Shown here piece after piece: positions 8,236 through 17,489 of a stretch of DNA of 64,000 nt. The stretch covers positions 86,514-150,513 of the forward strand of contig NZ_BONY01000019.1 of assembly GCF_016862955.1 (NCBI RefSeq). Direction: 5' to 3'. The notes beneath the pieces were generated by a model. The model did not search any database. It had not been told where the DNA came from and worked only from the letters and a program-made list of their open reading frames with translations. The position numbers and the translations under genes are program-made. This DNA comes from Rhizocola hellebori. Lineage in GTDB: Bacteria; Actinomycetota; Actinomycetes; Mycobacteriales; Micromonosporaceae. Numbering within the stretch: the stretch's first letter is position 1; each line of letters starts with the position of its first letter.

Positions 8236-9111
8236 ATGCGATTGTTGCTCACCGGTCTGATTGCCACGCTAACCGTGGCCCTGCTCCCGTCCGTTCCCGC
8301 CGCCGCCTCCGTGGCGGACCACTACCTCACCGAAACGTCGGCTTCGGACAGTTCGTCGCCCAAGACGATCACGGTGACCTGCCCTGACGGGCAGATCGTC
8401 TACGGTTTCGGCGGCGCGACCCAGGACGGCGATGGCCAGGTCGCGCTCACCTCCATCCTTCCCAACATCGGGCTCACCGCCGTGACCGTGGTCGCGCAGG
8501 CCCGCGGCGGCTGGACCGGCAACTGGTCGGTGATGGCCGTGGCCAGCTGCTGGGCACCCGGAAACCTTGCGCTGCACCGGGTTGTCACGACCAATGGCAC
8601 GGCTTCGGCAACGGCGTCCTGCCAGGGTGAGAAGATTGTCTATTCCACCGGGTTCGTCGTGACCTCCACTTCGGGAAACCCCTTCATCGACTCGGTGGTG
8701 CCCTCCTTCGATCTGTCGTCGGTGGAAGTTCACGGCGGCGGCGTCCTGTTCGGCCAGGTGGAGGTGAAGGCGGTCGCGCTGTGCGGCTTCCGGATGCCGG
8801 GCCCTTACCCGTTCTACAAGCAGCGCACCCAGGACACCGTGCCGGTAGCCGCCGGGACCACCACCACCGCGACCGCGGACAAGGCGCACATCTCGATCGC
8901 TGGAGTCAACTGGATCTTCGGGGCGGGCGCGAGCTCGACCCGGCCAGGCATGTTCATTGACGCGCTCGGACCTTCACCCGCGCTCGACGGTGGGTGGGCC
9001 CGGATGTCCCGCGGAACGGGGGTGGCCGCGAAAACCGCGAAAGCCATGGCCGGCACCGAGGACGACGACACGGTGACGGCTTACGGGGTCTGCATCGGCA
9101 CGTGGTACTAG
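8236..9111 (+). CDS. Secreted protein of unknown function
   Basis: A 291-residue protein with a clear Sec signal peptide, MRLLLTGLIATLTVALLPSV then PAAAS, with likely cleavage after the AAA stretch. The mature part holds two similar halves beginning ...ITVTCPDGQIVYGFGGAT and ...ATASCQGEKIVYSTGFVV, each followed by a valine-rich block and a cysteine (ASCW, ALCG), which suggests an internal duplication stabilised by disulfides. I do not recognise the family. It converges on the BTAD regulator, sharing a four-base CTAG stop overlap at 9108-9111. An ATG at 8227 is an alternative start. Confidence 0.75.
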   Translation: MRLLLTGLIATLTVALLPSVPAAASVADHYLTETSASDSSSPKTITVTCPDGQIVYGFGGATQDGDGQVALTSILPNIGLTAVTVVAQARGGWTGNWSVMAVASCWAPGNLALHRVVTTNGTASATASCQGEKIVYSTGFVVTSTSGNPFIDSVVPSFDLSSVEVHGGGVLFGQVEVKAVALCGFRMPGPYPFYKQRTQDTVPVAAGTTTTATADKAHISIAGVNWIFGAGASSTRPGMFIDALGPSPALDGGWARMSRGTGVAAKTAKAMAGTEDDDTVTAYGVCIGTWY

Positions 9112-11969
9112 GCGGGTTTGACGCCTATGGCCCGCATGGCGTTCAGGTAGCGGTCCCGGGCCCGCTTCGCCTCGCCGTGCTGGCCGCCGGCCACCAGCGC
9201 CTCGATTAGGGCGCGGTGGCCGGCCTCGTCGTAGGGGTCGGCGCTGAGCAGGCGCAGCAGATGCCCGACGGCGACACCGGGACGCCCGCGTTTGCGGCTG
9301 ATCTGGGCGAGCATGCGCAACACGCTCAGGTATCCGCCGCGGGCCTCTTCCCGAAGCGCCACAGCCCATTCCGCATAGGGCTCGTCTTCGAAGACATCGG
9401 CGCGGTAGCGGTCCAGACAGGCTGAAAGCAGGCGCTCCGCCTCGTCCAGAGCGCCCCGCTCACGCAGCCGGCGGGCGTGGACCAGGTCGGCGAGGAAGTC
9501 CTCGACGTCGACCCGCAGCCGCCCGATGTCCAGCCCGACGCTCGCCTGATCGGCCACGATGTAGTGATCCGAGGCGAGCACGCGCTCCGGATCCAGCACC
9601 CGGCGAATGATCGACAGCAGCACCGAGAGCCGGTGCCCGCTGGAATCCTCGCCCCGCCAAAGCATTTCACGCAGCTCGTCGCGGGGCACCGGCCGGCCGC
9701 GCCGCGCCACCAGGATGCGCAGGAGGTCTCGCGCCCGGCGGGACTGCCATCGGGCGGCCGGCACCGGCTGCCCGTCGAGCCACACCTCGAACCGGCCGAA
9801 GGCCCGCACCGTCACCGCCGCGGTGTCGGCCGTCTCGGGGGCGACCCCCGCCCGGGCAAGGGTTTCGGCCGCCTCCAGCGCACCGAGCCGGTCGCCCACC
9901 CCGGCACCGACGAGATGCCCGAGGCGGTGGCCGACCCGGGCCGCTTCGACGTCCGCCTGCGCCTGGGTCCACACCGCAAACGCTTCGCGCAGCGCGTTTC
10001 TGGCCCGAGCCGGGTCGGGCTCAGCGATCGCGCGCAACTCAAGCGAGTCGGCGAGGCCGGCCGGGTCGCGCTCGGCGCTTGCCCTTTCGGCCGCCTCGGT
10101 GGCGAGCTTGGTGGCGGTCGCCCTGTCCCCGGCGTGATGGGCAACCCAGCCGCTGGCCAGCAACGCGGCCACCACCACCCGGTCCGAGGCGAGCTCGGTG
10201 GCGCGTTGGGCGAAGGTGGCGGCGTGCTGCGGATCTTCGGGGGCGAACAACCGGGCCAGGCCGCACAGCGCGGACACCTGAACATGGTGTGTGCCAGCCT
10301 CTTGCGCCAGCTCCAGGGCGCTCTCGAAGGCGGCGCGGGCCTGCTCGGCCCAGCCGCGGCGGCGATAGACCTCGCCCAGGCCCAGCTGCGCGGGTGCCGC
10401 GCGGCGCGGGCCGACCCGGCGGAATATCGCCTCGGCCCGCTGGAACTGCCGGATCGCCTGGTCGTATTTGCCAAGCATCATCAGGGCGTCGCCTGAGTTG
10501 CAGTAGGCGACAGCGCGCAGGTTGGAGTGGCCGGCGAGCGCAGCGAAGTGCGCATTTTGCTGAGCGGTCGCCAGCGCCGCAACGTATTTCGCCTCGCACA
10601 GGTGGCGGAAGGTCTGGCTGGCCAGGATGCGCGCCCGCAGCAGAGCGCTGCCCACCTTCTCCGCCAGCTCGAGCGCCCGAAGGTTGTGCTCCTCGCTGTC
10701 GGCGTCGCGACCGGAGACGCTATCGCACAGCGCGAGCGTCACGTGGGCGGTGGCCAGGGCGAGGTCGTCGTTGACGGCGCTCGCTTGTTGGCAGGCCAGG
10801 TTTGCCAGGGCGACCGCGGTGTCGATCTCGCCGAGCTGCAGCCGGGCGCTCGCCCGCCAGGCCGACAGCATCGCCTGGTCGGTGGACGGCTCGGCGTCGT
10901 CGCGTGCGCGTTCAAACGTCTCAAGCGCAGCCCGCGAATCGCCCCGGTGATAGTGCAGCATTCCCATCCGCCAGGCGATCGCGGCGTCCCACACCGGCTC
11001 GGCTTCGGCCACGATCCCGTAGATCTGCGCTGCGGCCAGGGATGATCCGGAGGTGCGCACCGCGTCACCGAGCAGCAGCTGCTGCTGGCGACTGCGGTTG
11101 GTGTTCTTGGTCAGGATGTCGATGATGAGTGAGCCGTGGCCTTCGGCCAGGATCTCCTGCCCGTGCCGATCCAGCAGCCGTCCACATTGGACTAAGTCGC
11201 CCGCTCGGGCGAAGGCCTTCAGCGCGGCGCAGGGGTGCCCCGCCTCCTCGTACCAGCGCGCCGCCAGCATCGCCAGGCCGTTGCCCGGTGCGTCCTCGCG
11301 GGCGACATGCGCGACTATCGGGATCACCCGGTCGTCGCAGAGCAGGCCCATCGCGGTGAGCATGCGAAGCCACGAGGCGGCCTCCGCGTGGCCGAGCGCT
11401 TCGCCGAGGCCCGCCGAGACCGGGGTGAGGTCCGCGAGATCGACCAGCAGCGCCCGCACCTCCTGCGGGAGCGGCGCAAGCACCTCCTCGCTGACGAAGC
11501 TCCACAATGCGGAGCCGGGCTCGGGCAGCACAGGTTCCCCCGCGGCCACCGCCTCCCCGGCCAGGCGCACCAGGGCGGGCCAGCCGCCGGTCATTGTGTG
11601 TACCTGATCCGACAGATCCAGATCGCGCAGCCCGTACTCGTTTTCCAGCAGCTCGGTAGCAGCCTCGGCGGAAAGGGCCAGCTCGGCCGGGCGCACCTGG
11701 GCCAGCCCGCGCAGCCGGGCCGGCAGGACGGGCAGCGGGAACCGCGACGCGATCGCCACCCGGGCCCCGGACGGCAGCGCGTCGACGCTGGCGAACAAGG
11801 CCTGCGCCGCATCGGGCGTCAGCATCGGAAGATCATCGATGACGGTGTCGCCGCCGGTGAGCCCGGCGACGCCGCTATGCCAAGTCGCAGCGGGGTATCG
11901 CTGGCGCAGCAGGCTCGTCTTGCCATAGCCTGCGGCGGCGACCACCAACTCGATCACCGGCAGCACCAT
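9108..11969 (-). CDS. Large transcriptional regulator: P-loop ATPase, TPR and C-terminal winged-helix/BTAD
   Basis: A 953-residue regulator. A Walker A motif, AAAGYGKTS, lies at residues 11-19, followed by a STAND/MalT-like ATPase region (VIDDLPML as Walker B) and long tetratricopeptide-type helical repeats (about 220-680). The C-terminus has an OmpR-like winged helix (VRAFGRFEVWLDGQPV to LSIIRRVLDPERV, about 725-810) and a bacterial transcriptional activator domain (about 820-945). SARP-family proteins usually carry the winged helix and BTAD at the N-terminus; here the order is reversed, as in some large MalT-like relatives. ATG 11969 is chosen; upstream starts would be TTG. No ligand or target is evident. 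Confidence 0.85.
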   Translation of the reverse strand: MVLPVIELVVAAAGYGKTSLLRQRYPAATWHSGVAGLTGGDTVIDDLPMLTPDAAQALFASVDALPSGARVAIASRFPLPVLPARLRGLAQVRPAELALSAEAATELLENEYGLRDLDLSDQVHTMTGGWPALVRLAGEAVAAGEPVLPEPGSALWSFVSEEVLAPLPQEVRALLVDLADLTPVSAGLGEALGHAEAASWLRMLTAMGLLCDDRVIPIVAHVAREDAPGNGLAMLAARWYEEAGHPCAALKAFARAGDLVQCGRLLDRHGQEILAEGHGSLIIDILTKNTNRSRQQQLLLGDAVRTSGSSLAAAQIYGIVAEAEPVWDAAIAWRMGMLHYHRGDSRAALETFERARDDAEPSTDQAMLSAWRASARLQLGEIDTAVALANLACQQASAVNDDLALATAHVTLALCDSVSGRDADSEEHNLRALELAEKVGSALLRARILASQTFRHLCEAKYVAALATAQQNAHFAALAGHSNLRAVAYCNSGDALMMLGKYDQAIRQFQRAEAIFRRVGPRRAAPAQLGLGEVYRRRGWAEQARAAFESALELAQEAGTHHVQVSALCGLARLFAPEDPQHAATFAQRATELASDRVVVAALLASGWVAHHAGDRATATKLATEAAERASAERDPAGLADSLELRAIAEPDPARARNALREAFAVWTQAQADVEAARVGHRLGHLVGAGVGDRLGALEAAETLARAGVAPETADTAAVTVRAFGRFEVWLDGQPVPAARWQSRRARDLLRILVARRGRPVPRDELREMLWRGEDSSGHRLSVLLSIIRRVLDPERVLASDHYIVADQASVGLDIGRLRVDVEDFLADLVHARRLRERGALDEAERLLSACLDRYRADVFEDEPYAEWAVALREEARGGYLSVLRMLAQISRKRGRPGVAVGHLLRLLSADPYDEAGHRALIEALVAGGQHGEAKRARDRYLNAMRAIGVKPA

Positions 11970-12029
11970 GAGACCAGACTGGCGGGCCGATCGCCGCGGT
12001 GGCAAGGCATTTTCGTCACCTCGACAGGG

Positions 12030-12956
12030 TTAGGAACGGGCCGGGCCGAGCTCTAGCCCGTACCAGTCGAGAATCTTTTGTAGTGGCTCGAAGTTGGTGT
12101 AGATCTCGGCTTCATTGCAGTCGCCGTTGCCGTTGAGGGTGATCCCGACGGGCCAGGCGTAGACGGTCGGGCCGACCTGGACCGGCGTCATCAGGGGGCC
12201 GCCGGAGTCACCGGGCTCGGAGCAGATCTCGGCGCGGATGAGGCCTTCCATCACGAACCCCGGCTTGTTCTGGCTGGCATCGATGGCGGTCACCACTCCG
12301 CAGGTGTACTTCGTCGTGTTGCCCATCTTGCACAGGGTCTGGCCGACCTCCGCGGTCGCGACGCCCAACGCCAGCTGGATGATGCCGGGCTTGGGGTAGC
12401 CGATGGAAAGGTTGGTGTTCACGGCGTACTGCGGGGTGAAGGTGACCCCCTTTTCCGTGATCCGGCCGAAGTCGCCGTCCGGGCCGTAGACCCAGTCGTC
12501 CGTGCGCTGCCCGAGGTAGTTGCCCTTGCGTTCCCAGTGCGCCGAGGTGCTGACGCAATGCCCGGCGGTGAGGATGTAGGTGGTGGACCCGATCGAGGTC
12601 ATCGGGCCGGTGGTGCAGTAGTGGACGGTTTGGCGCTGGCCCTGCATGCCGTGACCGCTGTAGAGGTTCTCAAGATTCTTCGCGGGCGAGGTCTGTTTCA
12701 CGTCGACCTTCGCGAGATGATCGGCGAGCATGGCCGACACCGCGGCCGGCGCTGGGGCGGTCAGCCGCAGCACCACCCGATTGGCCTTGCGATCCACCCA
12801 GGCCATGCTGTCCACCGGCGCTTCGCGGACAAGACGATCGCGCAGGGCATCGAGCTGTGTATAGGTCATCGTCGCGGCCTGCGCCGGGTTCGCCGCACCC
12901 GCGGCGACGACACTCACGACCAAGGCCAGACTGCAGCGGCGCACCCACCGGTCCAT
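12030..12956 (-). CDS. Secreted trypsin-like serine protease (S1 family)
   Basis: A 308-residue preproprotein. A signal peptide spans about residues 1-28 (ending NPAQAA), and a propeptide of some 75 residues precedes the protease domain. The catalytic triad is visible: His133 in LTAGHC, Asp162 in GDFGRI and Ser251 in EPGDSGGP. Paired cysteines (C114/C134, C209/C219, C245/C278 region) fit chymotrypsin-fold disulfides. The layout resembles streptogrisin/alpha-lytic type S1 proteases of actinomycetes. Function: extracellular protein degradation. It is divergent from the small gene at 13182; an inverted repeat lies in the promoter region. Confidence 0.92.
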   Translation of the reverse strand: MDRWVRRCSLALVVSVVAAGAANPAQAATMTYTQLDALRDRLVREAPVDSMAWVDRKANRVVLRLTAPAPAAVSAMLADHLAKVDVKQTSPAKNLENLYSGHGMQGQRQTVHYCTTGPMTSIGSTTYILTAGHCVSTSAHWERKGNYLGQRTDDWVYGPDGDFGRITEKGVTFTPQYAVNTNLSIGYPKPGIIQLALGVATAEVGQTLCKMGNTTKYTCGVVTAIDASQNKPGFVMEGLIRAEICSEPGDSGGPLMTPVQVGPTVYAWPVGITLNGNGDCNEAEIYTNFEPLQKILDWYGLELGPARS

Positions 12957-12978
12957 AACCCATCTCCTCTACTTGAAT

Positions 12979-13015
12979 ATTCGGGAGTATAGATCAATGG
13001 GCGGATATCCCGAAT
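12979..13015. promoter_or_regulatory. Inverted repeat in the protease promoter region
   Basis: ATTCGGGA (12979-12986) and its exact complement TCCCGAAT (13008-13015) are separated by 21 bases, about two helical turns centre to centre. The left arm lies about 23 bases upstream of the protease start. This fits an operator for a dimeric regulator, but no regulator is identified. The remainder of 12957-13181 shows no gene. Confidence 0.35.
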
Positions 13016-13181
13016 GTGTGGGAACGACGCCCATGCTCTCGGGACTCAGCACCGTCCATCATGGCCGAGGGGGGCCGTCGCAATCACTATCCCGACAGCC
13101 CGGACAACAGATTCCGTAGCGTCGATGGGTGAACGCCGCCCTATGCTCGGCGTGCCGGAGACGGCAGGGGGAGGACAACTA

Positions 13182-13646
13182 ATGCAAGAGGAGAGAGCGT
13201 TAGGCATCGTGGTCATCCGCAGCGATGACACCCGAGCACACCTTTTTCGGGACATGGAACAGCTCCTGAGAAGCTCCGCACCGGGCGCCACGGGCAACCC
13301 CGGCGCGGTGGAGTTCTTCAGCACCGCCGGGCACCGGCTGGCACCGGTCTTCGGCCCGAACTGGCGGCTGCTGGACCTGGTCGAGACCAATGACAAGGCC
13401 CAGCCCGAGGTGGTGCTGCACCGGCTGCGCGCGACCGTCCGCCACATGCGAAGCGACCTGCGCGCCAACCTGGAAGCGGTCGAGAGCGCCGGGCTGAATG
13501 TCGATGACGGGCTTGCCCGGCTGCCAAGCATGCAGGGAGCATCGCTGGAAGCAGCGCTTGAGGCCTGGGCCCAGGTGCTCGGTCACTTCCTGGGATCGCA
13601 TTCGGCAGATCCCTGGCACAACTTCTGGGTGCACGGCATCTTCTAA
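13182..13646 (+). CDS. Hypothetical protein preceding the two-component system
   Basis: A 154-residue cytosolic protein starting MQEERALGIVVIRSDD. The ATG at 13182 has an excellent ribosome site, GGGGGAGGA, six bases upstream, so the longer frame from 13014 is rejected. I do not recognise a family; the sequence is rich in charged helices with no membrane segment and no catalytic motif. It ends 35 bases before the histidine kinase and is probably cotranscribed with it. Confidence 0.65.
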   Translation: MQEERALGIVVIRSDDTRAHLFRDMEQLLRSSAPGATGNPGAVEFFSTAGHRLAPVFGPNWRLLDLVETNDKAQPEVVLHRLRATVRHMRSDLRANLEAVESAGLNVDDGLARLPSMQGASLEAALEAWAQVLGHFLGSHSADPWHNFWVHGIF

Positions 13647-13681
13647 ACGCCGACGCCCACCGACACAGCAGGAGCCCGCCG

Positions 13682-15634
13682 ATGTTCGTCATGGGGATGC
13701 GCCGGCTGGCCGTGGCCGGCATGGCAATCACAGTGCTGCTGCTTGTGCTGGTAGGAAATCTGGTCAGCGCCGGGGAGGTGTCCGGCCGGGCGACCGCGCT
13801 GACGGCTCCGATGGTGGCCTACGCCATCATGGGAGCCGTCGTGCTCACCGGGGTTCCCGGCCACCTCGTGGGCCGGATGATGGTGGCGGCGGGTGGGGCC
13901 GCGGCGGTGGCGCTGCTGGCCTACAGCTGGGCGGCGTGGCTTCCCGCGGCCTGGCTGAGTCAATGGGCCTGGTGGCCCCCGTTCGGGCTGATTACCTTGG
14001 CGCTGTTGGTGTTTCCGGACGGCCGGCTGCCCTCCCCGCGATGGCGGCCGGTGGCCGTTTCCATCGCGGTGGGCACGGCGGTGGCCAGCCTGGCTTTGGC
14101 GCTGGCCGCGCTGGATCACCCGCGTAACCTGCTCACCAGCGTCATCGACTTCACCCCGCGTGCTCAGCTGCTCATCCGGGTGGCAGCGGTCGCCGCGCTG
14201 GCCGCCGTCGGCGGGCTGCTGGCGACCCTGTGGGCGCTGTGGCTGCGCTGGCGCCGGGCCGACGGAGACACCCGGCACCAGCTGGCCTGTCTGCTGCCGG
14301 CTGCGATTCTGTTCGTTTTCGGTTTGGCTGTACTGGATCCGCTCGACATCTCGGGCGGCTACGTGGTGATCGCGGTGGCTTTGCCGCTGGGCATGTGCGT
14401 CGCCATCCTGCGATACCGGCTCTACGGATTGGACCAGGTCGTCAACAGGACCATCGTGTGGCTGTTGATGACCCTGCTGGTGATCGTGGGGTTCATCGCG
14501 ATCGTTACGCTGCTTCGCGATGCGGTGCTCGGCGGCAGCGTCTCCTCCGCCTCTCTGGTCGCGACCGGGCTCATCGCGGTGACTTTCGAGCCGTTGCGCC
14601 AGCGCGTGCAACGGGTCGTGAACCGGCTTGTCTACGGCGATCGCGACGACCCCTACCGGGTCATCGCCCGGCTCGGCGAGCTGCTGGGCCGCACGGTGGA
14701 GCCGCGTGCCGTCCTTCCTCAGCTGACCGAGACCATCGCCCGTTCGCTTCAGGTGCCTTACGTTGCCGTACAGAAGGAGGAGGGCGACGGGAATTTCGTT
14801 CTGCTGGCCGAACATGGGCATGCTACGACCACAGTGGACACCTTCGACATGGTCGCGCACGGCGCACGGCTCGGCCGCCTGATCGTCGCCAATCGCAGCC
14901 CCACCAGCCGGTTCACCCAGCGTGAGCGGCGGCTGCTGGGCGACCTGGCGGTCCAGGCCGCCGTCGCCGTCGAGGCCACGCGGTTCGTGCTGGACCTGCA
15001 GAACTCGCGTGAGCGGCTGGTGATGGCCCGCGAGGAGGAACGCCGCCGCGCCCGCCGTGACCTGCACGATGGGCTTGGCCCGACCCTGGCCGGGATGGCG
15101 ATGCAGGTGCGTGCCGCACAAAAGCTTGTGACGGGCCATCCCCGGGTCAGCGACATCCTGACCGCTATCGCCGAAGACCTTCATATGTGTACCGGGGAAG
15201 TGCGCCGCCTGGTCGACCAGTTGCGCCCGCCCGCGCTGGACGCGGGTCTGGTGGCGGCGCTGCGCAACGAATGCCAGCGCTTCGCCAGCACCACCCTTGC
15301 GGTTCAGCTGCGCGCGAGCGGAAGGATGGACGGGCTCCCCGCGGCGGTGGAGGTCGCCGCCTACCGCGTGGTGGCTGAGGCACTGACCAATGTGGCCAGA
15401 CACGCCCAGGCGCGCACCTGCCGGGTCACCGTCGACCGGGAGCGATCGCTGAAGCTGGAGATCCTCGACGACGGCGTGGGCATCGCCTCACCCGCCCTGC
15501 GCGGCGTTGGCCTGGACTCGATGCGAGAACGCGCCGCGGAGCTGGGCGGCCAGTTCACCATCGGGGAAGCTTCGCCGCACGGCACCGCCATCCGGGTCCG
15601 GCTTCCCCTTCCCCTGGAACACGCCGATGGCTGA
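13682..15634 (+). CDS. Membrane sensor histidine kinase (NarL-type)
   Basis: A 650-residue kinase. Roughly eight hydrophobic segments occupy residues 8-310, followed by a GAF-like sensory segment (about 330-435) and a HisKA_3 dimerisation/phosphoacceptor domain with His462 in RRDLHDGLGPT. The HATPase_c domain has the N-box ALTNVARHAQ and G-box DDGVGIASP. This is the typical partner of NarL/LuxR response regulators. The next gene starts eight bases before this one ends, so the pair is cotranscribed. The signal is unknown; the polytopic N-terminus suggests a membrane or lipid cue. Confidence 0.93.
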   Translation: MFVMGMRRLAVAGMAITVLLLVLVGNLVSAGEVSGRATALTAPMVAYAIMGAVVLTGVPGHLVGRMMVAAGGAAAVALLAYSWAAWLPAAWLSQWAWWPPFGLITLALLVFPDGRLPSPRWRPVAVSIAVGTAVASLALALAALDHPRNLLTSVIDFTPRAQLLIRVAAVAALAAVGGLLATLWALWLRWRRADGDTRHQLACLLPAAILFVFGLAVLDPLDISGGYVVIAVALPLGMCVAILRYRLYGLDQVVNRTIVWLLMTLLVIVGFIAIVTLLRDAVLGGSVSSASLVATGLIAVTFEPLRQRVQRVVNRLVYGDRDDPYRVIARLGELLGRTVEPRAVLPQLTETIARSLQVPYVAVQKEEGDGNFVLLAEHGHATTTVDTFDMVAHGARLGRLIVANRSPTSRFTQRERRLLGDLAVQAAVAVEATRFVLDLQNSRERLVMAREEERRRARRDLHDGLGPTLAGMAMQVRAAQKLVTGHPRVSDILTAIAEDLHMCTGEVRRLVDQLRPPALDAGLVAALRNECQRFASTTLAVQLRASGRMDGLPAAVEVAAYRVVAEALTNVARHAQARTCRVTVDRERSLKLEILDDGVGIASPALRGVGLDSMRERAAELGGQFTIGEASPHGTAIRVRLPLPLEHADG

Positions 15635-16292
15635 GCCCACCTCCACCTCCGGCGGCTTCCGGGTTCTGGTCGTCGACGACCATCCCGTGGTGCGGCGCGG
15701 ATTGCGGACTCTCCTCGACGGCGAACCCTGGGTCAGCGAGGTACGCGAAGCCGCCACCGCCGCCGAGGCGCTGCGCGAGGTCGTCAGCCGCGGAATCCAT
15801 GTCGTATCAATGGATGTCTCCCTTCCCGACGGTGACGGAGTCGAGGCCGTCGCCCGGATCCTCGCCGCCCGCCCTGAGGCTAAAGTCCTCATGCTGACAA
15901 TGGCCGACGACGAGGAAATCATCGCCCGCGCGCTGCGCGCCGGCGCCCGCGGCTACCTGGTCAAGGAAACCGACCCCGACACCATCGTCGAGGCCCTGCA
16001 CACCGTTGCTGTGGGCGGTGTCGTCCTAGGCCCGAGGATCGGCCCTTCCGTCCTGTCCACCCTGCGCCGGGCCCCGACGGAGGTCCCCGCCCCCTTCGAC
16101 CGCCTCACCGTGCGCGAACGCGACATCGTCACCCTGCTGGCAAACGGCGAAAGCAACGCACGCATCGCACGCCAACTCGGCGTCAGCGAAAAAACCGTGC
16201 GCAATCAGCTTTCCAGCGTGTTCGCCAAACTCGAAGTCGCCGACCGGGTGCAAGCCGCGTTACTCGCCCGCGACACCGGCTTCACCGGCTGA
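15627..16292 (+). CDS. Response regulator, NarL/LuxR family
   Basis: A 221-residue regulator. The receiver domain has the acidic pocket VVDDH (16-20), phosphoacceptor Asp63 in SMDVSLPDGD, and the conserved lysine in YLVKE. A LuxR-type helix-turn-helix follows (LTVRERDIVTLLANGESNARIARQLGVSEKTVRNQ in two pieces, about 147-205). The start ATG overlaps the kinase gene by eight bases. Tail-to-tail, its last 11 bases overlap the end of the DoxX-like gene. Phosphorylated by the preceding kinase; the target genes are unknown. Confidence 0.93.
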   Translation: MAEPTSTSGGFRVLVVDDHPVVRRGLRTLLDGEPWVSEVREAATAAEALREVVSRGIHVVSMDVSLPDGDGVEAVARILAARPEAKVLMLTMADDEEIIARALRAGARGYLVKETDPDTIVEALHTVAVGGVVLGPRIGPSVLSTLRRAPTEVPAPFDRLTVRERDIVTLLANGESNARIARQLGVSEKTVRNQLSSVFAKLEVADRVQAALLARDTGFTG

Positions 16293-16665
16293 CGCCTCGC
16301 GCCGCTATCGGGTACCGGGTCGTGCGGGCCCACAGAATCCCCGCCGCCGGAACCAGATACACCAGCGAAATCAGGATCGTGGCATACTCACCGATAACGA
16401 TGTTGGTGACTATCGCCCCGACCATCGTCAAAACCAGCCCGCCCGCCGCCACCGGCGTCAGACCCGGCAGAACCCTAGTCGCCGCCGGGACAATAAGCCC
16501 CACCCCGCCGAGCACCTCGGCGACCCCGGCAATCCTCAGCAGCACCACCGGAATGGCGTGATACACGGCCTCCAGCTCGGCCGTGGAGACCACCAGCTTC
16601 GACAGTCCCGTGGTCACGAAGAAGAAGGCGGCAATCGCCGACACTATCCACAACAGAATCTTCAT
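16282..16665 (-). CDS. DoxX-like membrane protein
   Basis: A 127-residue protein with four predicted membrane segments, beginning MKILLWIVSAIAAFFFVTTG and containing GVAEVLGGVGLIVP, typical of the DoxX/DUF4870-like small membrane family. Members are often tied to redox or thiosulfate functions, but the role here is unknown. ATG 16665 is chosen; an ATG at 16701 would add 12 polar residues. It converges on and overlaps the response regulator by 11 bases with no terminator between. Confidence 0.75.
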   Translation of the reverse strand: MKILLWIVSAIAAFFFVTTGLSKLVVSTAELEAVYHAIPVVLLRIAGVAEVLGGVGLIVPAATRVLPGLTPVAAGGLVLTMVGAIVTNIVIGEYATILISLVYLVPAAGILWARTTRYPIAARGVSR

Positions 16666-16768
16666 ACCCCCACGTCGAACGAGCCCCCACTCCTTCGACA
16701 TCACGCACCAAGATTTTTTCGTCGGAACCTCAACCGCTGATCGCCGAGGGGTGCCCCTTCATTCCCTG

Positions 16769-16930
16769 GGTGGCAACTCGTCATCGTTCAGCCGGACGGC
16801 CTCCTGGCCTCTCACACCGATGCCGCCGCCACCACCTCCTCAGTGCTGCACATCCATGCGTGCTTCGCCGCGCCGGGCGGCTACGCCGTCAGCCCGCAGC
16901 CGCTAGATCATCTCCAAGCTCTCTCCCAGG
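16769..16930 (+). pseudogene. Degraded fragment of an RHS/YD-repeat gene
   Basis: Bases 16798-16840 match 18408-18450 inside the downstream RHS gene with only two differences over 43 bases. Weaker similarity extends left over CAACTCGTC.TCGTTCAGC and right to a CTCTCCCAG near 16920. The reading frame is broken soon after the match (the run into TCAGTGCTG has no RHS similarity). It is debris from a second RHS copy or an internal duplication, lying upstream of the truncated gene. The surrounding 16702-17083 has no other gene I can support. Confidence 0.6.
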
Positions 16931-17083
16931 CACGACTGCTCGTCGCGAGTACCTCCATCTCTGCATCCGACACGTGATGCAGAGACGGTCGCTCTTCATT
17001 GCTCCGCGCTGGGACTGCGCGCAATGGCTCGAGTCTGTGCGATCCTTCGTCACGGGATACCTCGCACAACCGGGCCACTGCCC

Positions 17084-17311
17084 TTAGCTGTCTTGCTCCA
17101 GAGCTTTTCGCCGATGCGCATCGATCACTCTTCTGGAGGGGTCGGCCGCGGTGGGATCGTTCAGCCGGTCGGTGAGCAGGAACGCGGGTAACTCCCACCC
17201 GGTAGCCTCGGTGAGTTGGAATGTTCCGCCGATGATGCCGGGATCCCATCCTGCGGCCAGCGCGCGCTCGATAATGGCCCGTACATCAGAAGGTGTCGGG
17301 TAGGCGCTGTC
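17084..17311 (-). pseudogene. C-terminal fragment of a hypothetical actinobacterial protein
   Basis: The minus-strand frame from about 17302 to the stop at 17084 encodes a coherent 72-residue tail beginning YPTPSDVRAIIERALAAGWD and ending HRRKALEQDS. This pattern resembles the end of small actinobacterial hypothetical proteins often found near polymorphic toxins. The frame continues upstream into arginine- and cysteine-rich sequence that does not look like coding, so the 5' part seems lost. Likely a remnant left by the recombination that placed the RHS gene here. Confidence 0.4.
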
Positions 17312-17489
17312 CGTCGCGCATGCGCCCCACGGGGCTGGCCATGACTTTGACAACAGATCGGCTTGAGCGGCGCAGCTGGTCCTTCCCGCGCCCCAGATCC
17401 GCACCCGGATACACCGGTGACAGCCAGCCTCACCCTGCACGTGACGAATCTCAGCCCGCCAGACAAACGCGCGCCCGGCTGCATGTAGC

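Noticed and set aside
13643..15403. 586-codon minus-strand open frame
   Set aside because: It lies antisense to the histidine kinase gene, is rich in His, Arg and Gln, has no family pattern and results from high-GC codon bias.
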